Source of the DNA: Rhodothermales bacterium
GTDB lineage: Bacteria > Bacteroidota > Rhodothermia > Rhodothermales > JAHQVL01
Length of the DNA stretch: 64,000 nt
Reading direction: 5' to 3'
NCBI GenBank assembly: GCA_041391505.1
Contig: JAWKNW010000007.1
Span: forward strand, 160,166 to 224,165
Shown here: piece by piece, positions 8,745 to 17,709 of the stretch
How the letters are laid out: every line of letters begins with the position of its first letter
Numbering within the stretch: position 1 is the first letter of the stretch
Program-made: the position numbers and the translations under genes
The notes under the pieces: generated by a model
Seen by the model: the letters and a program-made list of their open reading frames with translations, nothing else
Told to the model about the DNA's origin: nothing
Databases searched by the model: none

Positions 8745-9512
8745 ATGCAAGAGGACACTCCAACGACTGATACCCTCCGCTACAAGCGCGTGCTGCTGAA
8801 ATTGAGCGGTGAAGCCCTGCTCGGAAAAAAGGATTACGGCATTGACGACGAGGTGCTCACCGGCTACGCGAACGCGGTGCGGGATGCACGCCAGCTCGGC
8901 GCCGAAGTCGCCATCGTCATCGGCGGAGGCAACATCTTCAGGGGCATCGACGCCAAGCAGGGCATGAAACGCGCGCATGCCGACTACATGGGCATGCTGG
9001 CCACGATGATCAACGCCATGGCCCTGCAGGATGCCCTCGAACAGGCCGGCCTCAAGACGCGCCTGCAGTCGAGCATCCACATGGACGAGATCGCCGAGCC
9101 CTTCATCCGCCGGCGCGCCATCCGTCATCTCGAAAAAGGCCGCGTCGTCATCTTTGGCGCGGGTACGGGGAATCCGTATTTTACGACCGACACGGCGGCG
9201 TCCCTGCGCGCGCTGGAGATCGATGCGGATGTGATCCTCAAGGGCACGCGGGTAGACGGTATCTTCACCGCCGACCCCGAGAAGGACCCGACCGCGGAGC
9301 GCTTCGCCCGCATCCATGGGAGCGAGGTCATCCAGCGCGAATTGAAAGTAATGGATATGACCGCCTTCACGCTGTGCAAGGAAAGCCGGCAACCCATCAT
9401 CGTCTTCAACATGGACGATCCGAGCAACCTGCTCCGGGTCATCAAGGGCGAATCGATCGGGACGCTCGTCTACTGGACCGGCCAGCCGGCTGTTTCCATG
9501 GCTCCCCGCTAG
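8745..9512 (+). CDS. pyrH: UMP kinase
   Basis: PyrH phosphorylates UMP to UDP, the entry to UTP/CTP supply. The product of about 255 residues belongs to the amino acid kinase fold: YKRVLLKLSGEALLG with its phosphate-binding lysine near the N-terminus, VAIVIGGGNIFRG, the DYMGMLATMINAMALQDALE helix, VVIFGAGTGNPYFTTDTAA and KGTRVDGIFTADPEKDP. The frame also allows a GTG start six bases upstream (8739); the ATG at 8745 is preferred. It is followed 60 bases later by frr, the common pyrH-frr order. It lies after the tsf terminator, so its promoter should be in 8569-8744. Confidence 0.96.
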   Translation: MQEDTPTTDTLRYKRVLLKLSGEALLGKKDYGIDDEVLTGYANAVRDARQLGAEVAIVIGGGNIFRGIDAKQGMKRAHADYMGMLATMINAMALQDALEQAGLKTRLQSSIHMDEIAEPFIRRRAIRHLEKGRVVIFGAGTGNPYFTTDTAASLRALEIDADVILKGTRVDGIFTADPEKDPTAERFARIHGSEVIQRELKVMDMTAFTLCKESRQPIIVFNMDDPSNLLRVIKGESIGTLVYWTGQPAVSMAPR

Positions 9513-9572
9513 CAGAACGGGCAGCCTTCCCGTTGCACGATACCTCCCGAACTTTGACTGAAAGGTTGAACG

Positions 9573-10142
9573 ATGGTTGACGAGATGATCAAAATGGTGC
9601 TGGATGACGCCGAGGACAAGATGAATCGGGCGATGGAGCATCTGCGTCATGAGTTGAGCAGCATCCGGGCGGGCCGCGCCACGCCGGCCATGCTCGAGCA
9701 TATCCGCGTTACGTATTACGGAGCGAATACCCCGCTCAACCAGATGGCCAACGTTTCGGCCCCGCAGCCGGACCTCCTCGTCGTCCAGCCCTGGGACCGC
9801 TCCGCGCTCAACGATATCGAGAAGGCCATCATCGCGGCCAACATCGGCGTGATGCCGTCCAACGACGGCGTCATCATCCGTGTGCCCGTCCCCCCGCTTT
9901 CCGAAGAACGCCGGCGCGACCTCGCCAAGACGGCCCGGACGCGCGGCGAAGACGCCCGCGTCGCCGTGCGCAACATCCGCCGGCACGTGAAGGACGAAAT
10001 CAAGTCGCTCCAGCAGGACGAAAACCTCCCCGAGGACATGCGCTACGAGGCGGAAGAGAAGCTGCAGGGGATGACGGACCGCCACATCGAGAGCATCGAT
10101 AAACTGCTCCAGCGCAAGGAAGAGGAAATCATGGAAGTGTGA
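9573..10142 (+). CDS. frr: Ribosome recycling factor
   Basis: RRF splits the post-termination ribosome together with EF-G. The 189-residue product, normal length being about 185, has the N-terminal helix DDAEDKMNRAMEHLRHELSSIRAGRATPAMLEHI, the domain II stretch PLNQMANVSAPQPDLLVVQPWDRSALNDIEKAI, and VPPLSEERRRDLAKTARTRGEDARVAVRNIRR. AAAGG lies 11 bases before the ATG. It forms the end of the pyrH-frr pair and is followed by tRNA-Ser. Confidence 0.97.
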   Translation: MVDEMIKMVLDDAEDKMNRAMEHLRHELSSIRAGRATPAMLEHIRVTYYGANTPLNQMANVSAPQPDLLVVQPWDRSALNDIEKAIIAANIGVMPSNDGVIIRVPVPPLSEERRRDLAKTARTRGEDARVAVRNIRRHVKDEIKSLQQDENLPEDMRYEAEEKLQGMTDRHIESIDKLLQRKEEEIMEV

Positions 10143-10207
10143 GGCGGCGGCGGTCGGAACTTGTCTCCATGACTGGGGATATGCTAGACCCTGCTTCCTG
10201 ACTCGAT

Positions 10208-10296
10208 GGAGAGATGACCGAGTGGCTGAAGGTGCACGCCTGGAAAGCGTGTGTGCCCCTATCGGGGTACCGAGGGTTCGAATCCCTCTCTCTCCG
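10208..10296 (+). tRNA. tRNA-Ser (anticodon GGA)
   Basis: A class II tRNA with a long variable arm. The acceptor GGAGAGA (10208-10214) pairs with TCTCTCC (10289-10295), the anticodon loop reads CTGGAAA, the variable arm contains the CCCC-TAT-CGGGG hairpin, and the T arm is GAGGG-TTCGAAT-CCCTC. The discriminator is G and the 3' CCA is not encoded. Confidence 0.96.
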
Positions 10297-10307
10297 CCGC
10301 GACTCCT

Positions 10308-10339
10308 GAGCCGGATCGCGCCCGCGATCCGGCTCTTTT
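10308..10339 (+). terminator. Rho-independent terminator after tRNA-Ser
   Basis: GAGCCGGATCGC (10308-10319) pairs perfectly with GCGATCCGGCTC (10324-10335) around a GCCC loop and is followed by TTTT. It starts 11 bases after the tRNA. Confidence 0.88.
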
Positions 10340-10403
10340 ATCATCGATCGTCTGGTATTGCCGGCCCCTTCTGGCGCCCCGGTTCAACCCTCCCCTAGCT
10401 CCT

Positions 10404-11285
10404 ATGATTGCAAGCATGACCGGCTTCGGCCGTGGCCGCGCCCAGAACGATACCCTGGCGCTCGTTGTCGAAATCCGCTCCGTAAACAGCCGCTACTGCG
10501 AGATTTCGTCGCGCATGCCCCGTCAGCTTGCCGAGTATGAGAATGCGGTTCAGAACCAGGTCAAGCTCTCGATCTCGCGGGGCCGGATCAGCATCTCCGT
10601 GCAGCCCGAGACGGCGGGCGACGTGGCCATGCCCGTTCGGATCGACCCCGTCCAGGTGCGGGGCTATACCCAGGTGCTGAAGACGCTGGCGCGGGAAGCC
10701 GGCATCGACGAACCGGTTTCTCTGAGCCATCTCTTGAACTTCCCGGATCTTATCACTACTGTCGAAGAGACCCTTGCACCGGGAGACGCCACGCGGGACC
10801 TGTTGATCGCCGCGACCGAAGAAGCCATCCAGCAATTGTCCGCCATGCGGCTGCAGGAGGGCGAGGCGCTCCGGCAGGATCTCGCGATGCGGCTCAATCT
10901 GATCGAAGAGCGGCTTCGGGAAGTCGAAACCCGCGCACCGGAACGCATCGCCGAGGCCCGCGCCCGGATGACGGAACGCCTGGCCGAACTCTTCAGCGAC
11001 GATCGGGTGGACCGCGACCGGCTCGAAATGGAGATCGTCATGCTGTCCGATCGGCTCGACGTCACCGAGGAGTGCGTACGGCTGGCCTCGCATGTGCAGA
11101 TGTTCCGCGAGGCCATGACGAGCGACGAGCCCGTCGGACGCAAGCTGAACTTCATCGTCCAGGAGATCAATCGCGAAGTGAACACCATCGGCTCGAAAGC
11201 CAACGATGCGCGTGTCGCTCACCTGGCCGTCGAGATGAAAGAAGAGCTCGAAAAAATTCGAGAGCAAGTTCAAAATATTGAATGA
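10404..11285 (+). CDS. YicC family endoribonuclease-like protein
   Basis: The 293-residue product matches the YicC/YloC family, reported to act as an endoribonuclease in RNA turnover. It has the N-terminal MIASMTGFGRGRAQNDTLALVVEIRSVNSRYCEI, and the C-terminal DUF1732-type block DRLDVTEECVRLASHVQMFREAM with GRKLNFIVQEINREVNTIGSKANDARVAHLAVEMK. An in-frame extension back to 10251 runs into the tRNA-Ser gene and is not real. The stop overlaps the gmk start (ATGA at 11282-11285), so both are coupled, in the usual yicC-gmk-rpoZ-coaBC order. Confidence 0.93.
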   Translation: MIASMTGFGRGRAQNDTLALVVEIRSVNSRYCEISSRMPRQLAEYENAVQNQVKLSISRGRISISVQPETAGDVAMPVRIDPVQVRGYTQVLKTLAREAGIDEPVSLSHLLNFPDLITTVEETLAPGDATRDLLIAATEEAIQQLSAMRLQEGEALRQDLAMRLNLIEERLREVETRAPERIAEARARMTERLAELFSDDRVDRDRLEMEIVMLSDRLDVTEECVRLASHVQMFREAMTSDEPVGRKLNFIVQEINREVNTIGSKANDARVAHLAVEMKEELEKIREQVQNIE

Positions 11286-11884
11286 ACGCAACCCCATCCC
11301 GGTACGGCGTCGTAGTGCTGACAGCGCCCAGTGGCGCCGGCAAGACCACGATTGCACGGCGGGTTCTCGCGGCATGCCCCACGCTTAAGTTTTCGGTCTC
11401 CGCCACCACGCGCCCGCCCCGCGATTACGAAAAGGAAGGCATCCATTACCATTTCCTGTCCGCGGCCGAGTTCGAACGGCGGGTCGACGCCGGCGATTTC
11501 CTCGAATACGAGGAGGTCTACCCCGGCTGCTACTACGGCACGCTGCTCTCCGAGATCGAACGGATCGGACGCGTCGGCACCGCGCTGCTCGACCTGGATG
11601 TGCGCGGCGCCATGCGCGTCAAGGAATTGCTGGGCGACGACGCCCTCGTGCTCTTCATCCGACCGCCTTCCATGGCGGCCCTCGAAGATCGCCTCTCGAA
11701 TCGCGGGACGGAGTCCGAGGATCGGTTAAAGGTGCGGCTGGATCGGGCGAAAATGGAGATGGGGTACGCGTCGCGGTGCGACCACGTCGTCCTGAACGAC
11801 GACCTCGAAACGGCGGTGGAGGAAACATTAGAGCTGATACGCGAGTTTCTGGCCGAGCGAAATCACGCGACGACGGACATCTGA
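11282..11884 (+). CDS. gmk: Guanylate kinase
   Basis: Gmk converts GMP to GDP with ATP. The 200-residue product has the P-loop APSGAGKTTIARRVL (about residues 15-29), the GMP-binding region FSVSATTRPPRDYEKEGIHYHFLSAAEF, and LEYEEVYPGCYYGT with the conserved Tyr/Glu contacts. The lid region carries RLSNRGTESEDRLKVRLDRA. Its ATG overlaps the yicC stop, and rpoZ follows 64 bases later. Confidence 0.96.
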   Translation: MNATPSRYGVVVLTAPSGAGKTTIARRVLAACPTLKFSVSATTRPPRDYEKEGIHYHFLSAAEFERRVDAGDFLEYEEVYPGCYYGTLLSEIERIGRVGTALLDLDVRGAMRVKELLGDDALVLFIRPPSMAALEDRLSNRGTESEDRLKVRLDRAKMEMGYASRCDHVVLNDDLETAVEETLELIREFLAERNHATTDI

Positions 11885-11948
11885 CGCCTCTTTCCGGCCG
11901 GATGCCGGCGTACTTTATTCTCTGCGATACCAAGCCCTATCCGTATTT

Positions 11949-12251
11949 ATGGCCATTCGAACCATCGACGTAAGCGCGCTGACCAGCGAAACGGGCAGCA
12001 TCTTCGAAACCGTTGCGATCCTCTCGAAGCGTGCCCGTCAGTTGTCCTCCAAGGGGAAGGCCGAACTGGATGAGAAGCTGTCCTATTTCGAAGGGTTTGG
12101 CCCCGAGATGGAAGACACGCGGATGACGGAAGAGCAGGTGCGCACCTCGATCGAATACGAAAAGCGGGCCAAGCCGCCGGAAGTGGCGATCAACGAGATG
12201 CTCGACCGCGAGATCTACTTCCGTAATCCGAACGAGGACGAAGGCCTCTGA
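11949..12251 (+). CDS. rpoZ: RNA polymerase omega subunit (Rpb6-like)
   Basis: Omega helps fold and assemble the beta' subunit. The 100-residue product has the Bacteroidota form: DVSALTSETGSIFETVAILSKRARQLSSKGKAELDEKLSYFEGFG, followed by an acidic middle and AINEMLDREIYFRNPNEDE. This differs from the proteobacterial type but is typical of its phylum. Its position between gmk and coaBC supports the call. The start is the only ATG available near the homologous N-terminus. Confidence 0.9.
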   Translation: MAIRTIDVSALTSETGSIFETVAILSKRARQLSSKGKAELDEKLSYFEGFGPEMEDTRMTEEQVRTSIEYEKRAKPPEVAINEMLDREIYFRNPNEDEGL

Positions 12252-12285
12252 TCGGCGCGCGCGGCCTCGTCCGGCGTCCATCGCC

Positions 12286-13491
12286 ATGAGCGCCTCCCTA
12301 TCTCTCGAAGGCCGCAAGCTCATTCTGGGCGTTTGCGGCAGCATCGCCGCGTATAAAGCGGCCGAACTGACGCGGTTGCTGAAAAAAGCCGGCGCCGAGG
12401 TACAGGTGCTGATGACTGCCGGCGCCACACGGTTTATCGCCCCGCTCACCCTCGGCACCCTCTCCGGCCGCGACGTCCCCATCGAGATTTTCCCGGACAC
12501 GCCGGCCATGGGCTGGACGCGTCACGTCGAACTCGGCCTCTGGGCCGACCTGTTTGTCGTCGCTCCCGCAACCGCGGACACCATCGCCAAACTCGCTCAC
12601 GGCGCCTGTGATTCGATGCTGACCGCCACGGCGCTGTCGGCCCGCTGCCCCATCCTCGTGTGCCCCGCGATGGACCACGACATGTTCCTCCATCCGGCCA
12701 CGACCGCCAACCTGGCCACGTTGCGGGACTACGGATACCGCATCATGCCGCCGGAGCACGGACCGCTCGCGAGCGGCCTCATCGGCCAGGGACGCCTGCC
12801 CGAGCCCGAACAGATCCTCAAACGCATCCTCGGCGAGCTGCAGCCGGCCTCGTTGCCCGACCTCGCCGGCAAACACGTGCTGGTCACCGCCGGTCCGACG
12901 CGCGAGGCCATCGATCCCGTCCGTTTTCTCTCCAACCACTCCACCGGCACGATGGGTTACGCGCTCGCCGATGCCGCCTCACGCGCCGGCGCGCGCGTGA
13001 CGCTCGTGAGTGGCCCCACCGCCCTGCAACCACCGCACGGCGTCACCTTCGTGGGCGTCGAGTCGGCCGCCGAGATGGCGGATGCCGTGTTATCCCGCAG
13101 CGACGCCGACCTCGTCATCATGGCCGCGGCCGTGGCAGACTACACGCCGGCGGAACGCTCCGACACCAAAGTAAAAAAGGCGGACGGCGACCTCTCCATC
13201 GCACTTCGCCGCACCATCGATATTCTGGCCACGCTGGGCGCGCAGAAAAGACCCGACCAGATCCTGGTGGGCTTTGCGCTGGAGACCGACCACGGCATCG
13301 AGCACGCCCAGGGCAAACTCGCGCGCAAAAACCTCGACTGGATCGTGCTCAACGACATGACCGAGCCCGGCGCCGGCTTCGGAACGGGCACGAACAAAGT
13401 GACGCTGCTCGCCCGCGATGGCCGGCAGGAAGCCCTCCCGCTCATGCCGAAACCTCAGGTCGCGGCCGCTATCCTTCGGCGGATCGCCTGA
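12286..13491 (+). CDS. coaBC: Bifunctional phosphopantothenoylcysteine decarboxylase / phosphopantothenate-cysteine ligase
   Basis: CoaBC makes 4'-phosphopantetheine in two steps of coenzyme A synthesis. The 401-residue product is full length. The CoaC flavoprotein half (about 1-185) has LGVCGSIAAYKAAELTRLLKKAGAEV, VVAPATADTIAKLAHGACDSMLT and PAMDHDMFLHPAT. The CoaB half starts at GKHVLVTAGPTREAIDPVRFLSNHSTGTMGYALA and contains VGFALETDHG and the K-x-L-D-x-I-V-L-N motif (KNLDWIVLND). Its last 23 bases overlap the 3' end of the convergent desaturase-like gene. Confidence 0.95.
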   Translation: MSASLSLEGRKLILGVCGSIAAYKAAELTRLLKKAGAEVQVLMTAGATRFIAPLTLGTLSGRDVPIEIFPDTPAMGWTRHVELGLWADLFVVAPATADTIAKLAHGACDSMLTATALSARCPILVCPAMDHDMFLHPATTANLATLRDYGYRIMPPEHGPLASGLIGQGRLPEPEQILKRILGELQPASLPDLAGKHVLVTAGPTREAIDPVRFLSNHSTGTMGYALADAASRAGARVTLVSGPTALQPPHGVTFVGVESAAEMADAVLSRSDADLVIMAAAVADYTPAERSDTKVKKADGDLSIALRRTIDILATLGAQKRPDQILVGFALETDHGIEHAQGKLARKNLDWIVLNDMTEPGAGFGTGTNKVTLLARDGRQEALPLMPKPQVAAAILRRIA

Positions 13492-14341
13492 CGGACCGAT
13501 CTTCCTCGGCCCCTTCCGATCTCGGGATCGACAGAAAAGGCGTCCTGACCATCCCCCCAACGGTCTGGTAGCGTTCGTCATCCATTTCATCCAACCCGAT
13601 CCGCAGGGTTGAGAGATCCTTTCTGATCCGGAAAGACCGCCCGAGGCGGTCCCAGATGGAGAACAGCGAGCTGTAGTTGGAGTCCGTTTCAGGCTGCCAG
13701 CGGGAATGGTGCACCTTGTGCATCGCCGGCGTCACGATCACCGTGCGCAGGGCGCGATCGAGCCGATCGGGGAAAAAGATGTTGGCGTGCTGCGTCTGAA
13801 CCACCGCGAACATCAGCGTCTCATACACCAGCAGCTCCCACAGATGCGCGCCGGCCAGGATCAGCACCGGCACGCGCAAGAGCGACGACAGCACGATCTC
13901 GCCCAGGTGAAAACGACTGGCGGTGGTGACATCCATGTGCGGATCCGCATGATGCACCCGATGAAAACGCCACAGGAACGGAACGACATGATTGACGCGG
14001 TGCCACACATACATCCAGGCATCGATCAACAGCATCGCCCCGACCGCGTGGGCCCAGCCCGGGATGCCGAAACGCGCGCTCAGCTGGTTCATGATGCCGA
14101 ACTGGTTGGCTTCCGCCCAGGCGGTCGCCAGGAACCAGAGCCACACGAAGCCCAGCGACACGACGAGACCGTTCAGGGCGCCGAGGAGCAGATTGCGTAC
14201 GGCATGCCGGCCGCGCGACCCCGGTTCGCCCCGGAAAAAGTCGTAGAACGGATGCGCGTGTTCCAGCAGCGCGAGGATCACCAGGCCGGCGATCATGGCG
14301 AGGGTTTGCCCCTGCTGGAGCATCCGAATGTAGGGATCCAT
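13469..14341 (-). CDS. Sterol desaturase / fatty acid hydroxylase superfamily membrane protein
   Basis: A membrane di-iron enzyme of the superfamily that hydroxylates or desaturates lipids. The product has about 290 residues with four to five hydrophobic segments and the three histidine boxes HRVNH (114-118), HRVHH (127-131) and HKVHH (near residue 220), as in the family (HxxxH, HxxHH, HxxHH). The frame is open to 14458, but MDPYIRMLQQGQ at 14341 is the better start because the added residues are polar and unrelated. The substrate cannot be told. It converges on and overlaps coaBC by 23 bases, and is divergent from the glycosylase gene. Confidence 0.85.
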   Translation of the reverse strand: MDPYIRMLQQGQTLAMIAGLVILALLEHAHPFYDFFRGEPGSRGRHAVRNLLLGALNGLVVSLGFVWLWFLATAWAEANQFGIMNQLSARFGIPGWAHAVGAMLLIDAWMYVWHRVNHVVPFLWRFHRVHHADPHMDVTTASRFHLGEIVLSSLLRVPVLILAGAHLWELLVYETLMFAVVQTQHANIFFPDRLDRALRTVIVTPAMHKVHHSRWQPETDSNYSSLFSIWDRLGRSFRIRKDLSTLRIGLDEMDDERYQTVGGMVRTPFLSIPRSEGAEEDRSVRRSAEG

Positions 14342-14493
14342 AATGACCAGGGAGGAGTGTGTCGGTGAGATCAAAAATACATCGTGCGCCCGCATCCGGG
14401 TAAGCGAGGCAGCGTCGCGTTTCCTATCTTGACGGCAGCCCGGGGGCTGTTCAACCACGCTTTTCCGCTCATCGCTCAGACCGGTATACGATC

Positions 14494-15360
14494 ATGGAGG
14501 ATCCTCGCTCCCTGCTCAAGCAGGCCATCGCGTTCGAGCTGGCGCTGCAAGGGCCCTACGTGCCGATCGAGCCCGCGAAACCGGAAGAGCGGGCTGCCGC
14601 CGTTGCGGATGAAACGCCCCCCCTCGCAATCACGCCGGTCGATCCGGCCCCTCTCCCCCCACCATCACCGATTGACACCCCGCAACGGCCCATGACCGAA
14701 CCCCACGCTGGAGCCCCCGAGACCCCGCCCCGAGCACAGGATGGCTCGCCCTACAAACGCATTGAAGCCCTGATCGCACCGACTTCACCGCTCCATGCGA
14801 TGACGACGCTGGATGAAGTGCGGGATTACGTCGCCTCCACCGTGCTCATCCCGCTGGATACGACGCGCATCAACCCGGTATTCGGCGTGGGCAATCCGCA
14901 TGCGGATCTGATGGTCATCGGGGAAGCTCCGGGCGCCGATGAAGACCAGAAGGGGGAGCCGTTTGTAGGCCGCGCCGGCCAGCTCCTGACGAAGATCCTG
15001 GAAGCCATCCATTTCACGCGGGATGACGTGTACATCGCCAACATCCTCAAAAGCCGGCCACCCAACAACCGCGATCCACTGCCCGATGAAGTGGCCGCGC
15101 ACATCCCGATCCTGTACAAACAGATTGCCCTCATCCAACCCAAATTGATCCTGTGCGTGGGCAAGACGGCCGGCAATAACCTGCTCGAAAAACAGGTCAC
15201 CCTCGCTTCGCTGCGTGGCAAATTCAACGATTTTCATGGCATCCCGACGATGGTCACCTACCATCCCGCCGCCCTGCTCCGAAACCCGCAATGGAAGCGC
15301 CCGACCTGGGAGGACGTCCAGATGCTGCGCGATAAATACGACGAACTAACCGCACCCTGA
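14494..15360 (+). CDS. Family 4-type uracil-DNA glycosylase lacking the Fe-S cysteines
   Basis: Removes uracil from DNA to start base excision repair. The 288-residue product has a Pro/Ala-rich N-terminal extension (about 20-100), then the family 4 core: motif A GEAPGADED (143-151), VGRAGQLL, and the second motif HPAALLR (257-263). Family 4 enzymes normally hold a 4Fe-4S cluster with four cysteines. Here those places are filled by other residues, for example Ser187 in NILKSRPPNNRDP, and the only Cys in the protein is Cys221 in LILCVG. The active-site motifs are intact, so activity is likely. It stands alone between two divergent or spaced genes, with dnaB 97 bases downstream. Confidence 0.9.
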   Translation: MEDPRSLLKQAIAFELALQGPYVPIEPAKPEERAAAVADETPPLAITPVDPAPLPPPSPIDTPQRPMTEPHAGAPETPPRAQDGSPYKRIEALIAPTSPLHAMTTLDEVRDYVASTVLIPLDTTRINPVFGVGNPHADLMVIGEAPGADEDQKGEPFVGRAGQLLTKILEAIHFTRDDVYIANILKSRPPNNRDPLPDEVAAHIPILYKQIALIQPKLILCVGKTAGNNLLEKQVTLASLRGKFNDFHGIPTMVTYHPAALLRNPQWKRPTWEDVQMLRDKYDELTAP

Positions 15361-15457
15361 GCGCGTAGCAGACGGACCTTAGCTGCTATGGCGCTGCGGC
15401 TCCGCCGAACCGGCGCGACCGCGATGTGGGTATCGAACCAGGAATCCGTACCGCTGC

Positions 15458-17023
15458 ATGTCCGACTACGACGACCCGAATCCGCCCCGATTCAACATTT
15501 CGGAAGACGGGGCCAGCTATCCACTGGACAAGATGACGCAGCGCGAGCGCTCGCCGCGCGCGGCCGGGAAGCGCATGGTCGAACAGGGCGGGCGGATGCC
15601 GCCGCAGGCTACCGAGGTGGAAAAGTCGGTCCTGGGCGCCATGCTGATCGAGCGCGACGCGATCCCGCGCGCCATCGAAATCCTGCCGCCGGACACCTTC
15701 TATCTGACGCGGCATCAGATCATCTACCACGGTGTGCTGGCGCTCTTCGAACGCGGCAACCCGGTCGACATCATCACCCTGACGGAAGAACTGCGCCGGC
15801 GCGGCCAGCTTGAGGAAATCGGGGGCTCCTATTACCTGACCGAGCTGACGACACACGTCGACACGGCCGCCAACGTCGAATACCACGCCCGGATCATCGC
15901 CGAGAAATCGCTGCTCCGGAAGATGATCGAGACGATGACGGGCTTGATCGGGCAGGCCTACGAACCCAGCACGGACGCCTTCGAGCTGCTCGACTCCAGC
16001 GAGCGCGAGATCTTCAGGATCTCCGACAACCAGTTGCGCCGCTCGGCGACCTCGATGAACGAGGTGCTGAAAGGCACGCTGGCCTCGCTGGAAGCCGTCC
16101 ATGGCCGCGAGGGCGGCATCACCGGGGTGCCGAGCGGCTTCACGCGGCTGGACGACATGACCGGTGGATGGCAAAAAACCGACCTCATCATCCTGGCCGC
16201 ACGCCCGTCGATGGGGAAGACGGCATTCAGCCTGGCCGTGGCCCGCAATGCGGCGCTGCACCCGGAGAGTCCCGCCGGCGTCGCCATCTTTTCGCTGGAA
16301 ATGGGCGCCCAGCAGCTGGCGCAGCGTCTGCTGACGTCCGAGGCCCGCGTCGATGCGCAGGCGGCCCGAACCGGCCGGCTCCGCGACGAGGACTGGCCCC
16401 GGCTCGCGCGCGCCGCCGGCAAGCTGTCGGCGGCCCCGATTTATATCGACGACACGCCGGGCCTGAGCGTGCTGGAACTGCGCGCCAAGTGCCGGCGGCT
16501 CAAGGCCGAACACAATATCGGGCTCGTGATCGTCGACTACCTCCAGCTCATGCACGGCAGCGGTGGCGGCAAAAACGCGAACCGCGAACAGGAAATCGCG
16601 CAGATATCGCGCTCGCTCAAGTCGCTCGCCAAAGAACTCGACGTGCCCGTCATCGCCCTGTCGCAGCTCAGCCGCGCGGTCGAAACCCGCGGCGGCGACA
16701 AACGGCCGCAGTTGTCCGACCTGCGCGAATCCGGCTCCATCGAACAGGATGCCGACCTCGTCGCGTTTATCTACCGCGCGGAACGCTACGGCATCACGGT
16801 GGACGAAAACGGCAATTCAACCGAAGGCATCGGCGAAATCATCATTGCCAAGCAACGCAACGGTCCGATCGGAGACGTTCAGCTCGCGTTCGTGAACCAG
16901 TACGCGCGCTTCGAAAACCTGACCGGCTACATCCAGGAGCAGAGCGGCTCGTACGACTTCGGCGGAGACCGGGGCGGGCCGCCGGCGATTCCCCTTCCGC
17001 CAGGCGGCGACGCCCCGTTCTAA
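15458..17023 (+). CDS. dnaB: Replicative DNA helicase DnaB
   Basis: DnaB is the hexameric 5'-3' helicase at the fork. The 521-residue product has the N-terminal domain (PPQATEVEKSVLGAMLIERDAI ... VDIITLTEELRRRGQLEEIGG), the linker, and a RecA-like ATPase with TGVPSGFTRLDDMTGGWQKTDLIILAARPSMGKTAF (Walker A), AIFSLEMGAQQLAQRLL, LVIVDYLQLMHG (Walker B) and QLSDLRESGSIEQDADLVAFIYR. No intein is present in the P-loop, a frequent insertion site. The tail is Gly/Pro rich. It is a single gene facing the lipoprotein gene with a gap of 27 bases. Confidence 0.96.
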   Translation: MSDYDDPNPPRFNISEDGASYPLDKMTQRERSPRAAGKRMVEQGGRMPPQATEVEKSVLGAMLIERDAIPRAIEILPPDTFYLTRHQIIYHGVLALFERGNPVDIITLTEELRRRGQLEEIGGSYYLTELTTHVDTAANVEYHARIIAEKSLLRKMIETMTGLIGQAYEPSTDAFELLDSSEREIFRISDNQLRRSATSMNEVLKGTLASLEAVHGREGGITGVPSGFTRLDDMTGGWQKTDLIILAARPSMGKTAFSLAVARNAALHPESPAGVAIFSLEMGAQQLAQRLLTSEARVDAQAARTGRLRDEDWPRLARAAGKLSAAPIYIDDTPGLSVLELRAKCRRLKAEHNIGLVIVDYLQLMHGSGGGKNANREQEIAQISRSLKSLAKELDVPVIALSQLSRAVETRGGDKRPQLSDLRESGSIEQDADLVAFIYRAERYGITVDENGNSTEGIGEIIIAKQRNGPIGDVQLAFVNQYARFENLTGYIQEQSGSYDFGGDRGGPPAIPLPPGGDAPF

Positions 17024-17050
17024 GCGGCACACCAGACCGTTTTCCGGCGA

Positions 17051-17620
17051 TCAGGGAACGATCGACACCGGGAAATCGATGTCGACATCCGTCTCGTCAC
17101 TCCGGCCGGTCCCGTCTTTAGGCGACGCGTCGTAGTGGCTCAGGGCTACATTGAACGTGCCCGTCGCCGCGCCGCCATCGCTCACCGCCAGCGTGAAAGC
17201 CAGACCGATGGGCAGGTTGTTGGCATCCTGATCGGTGATCGTCACAGTGATGCGATCCGCTATGCCGCCCTCGGCCTGATACCAGAACTGGTGCTCTTCC
17301 GCCTCGGCCTGCACCTCCGCGGTGATATCCTCATCGTTCACACCGTCGTAGAGGACGATCGTGCCGGTATACGTTTCGCCGGCGGTGAGCTGGATCGCGT
17401 CGATGGTCAGATTGGCGCCATCCCCGTCCGGGTCGTCCGCCTGCACGACGACGGCAGAGCCGCCACTCATGGGCGTGAGCGTCAGCCGCACCTGGGTGAT
17501 GAACTCCGTCTCGCCGGCGGAGGGATCGGGCTCCTCCGAGTCGCAACCGGAGAGAAAAGGAATCGCCGCCACGAGGGCCAGCGATGAAACGATACGAAGG
17601 GTGTTCGGTAGGTTGTTCAT
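17051..17620 (-). CDS. Lipoprotein downstream of a TonB-dependent receptor
   Basis: The 189-residue product starts MNNLPNTLRIVSSLALVAAIPFLSGCDSEE, a type II signal peptide with lipobox LSGC; the frame is open to 17713 but that start has no signal peptide. The mature part (FITQVRLTLTPMSGGSAVVVQADDPDGDG ... ETYTGTIVLYDGVNDEDITAEVQAEAEEHQFWYQAEGG) resembles a family of Bacteroidota lipoproteins found beside TonB receptors, which I remember only as uncharacterised. It follows the receptor gene by 89 bases on the same strand and probably works with it at the cell surface. The ligand is unknown. Confidence 0.7.
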   Translation of the reverse strand: MNNLPNTLRIVSSLALVAAIPFLSGCDSEEPDPSAGETEFITQVRLTLTPMSGGSAVVVQADDPDGDGANLTIDAIQLTAGETYTGTIVLYDGVNDEDITAEVQAEAEEHQFWYQAEGGIADRITVTITDQDANNLPIGLAFTLAVSDGGAATGTFNVALSHYDASPKDGTGRSDETDVDIDFPVSIVP

Positions 17621-17709
17621 GGTTTCCTGGGTTGGGTTGGGTTGAACATGACCCGGCCCCGGCGTTGCCGCGCCGGATGCCCGGGTTTCCTGGACGTCCG
17701 ATGGGCGCT

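Noticed and set aside
8619..10085. 488-codon minus-strand open frame opposite pyrH-frr
   Set aside because: It spans two well-identified genes on the other strand and shows no domain.
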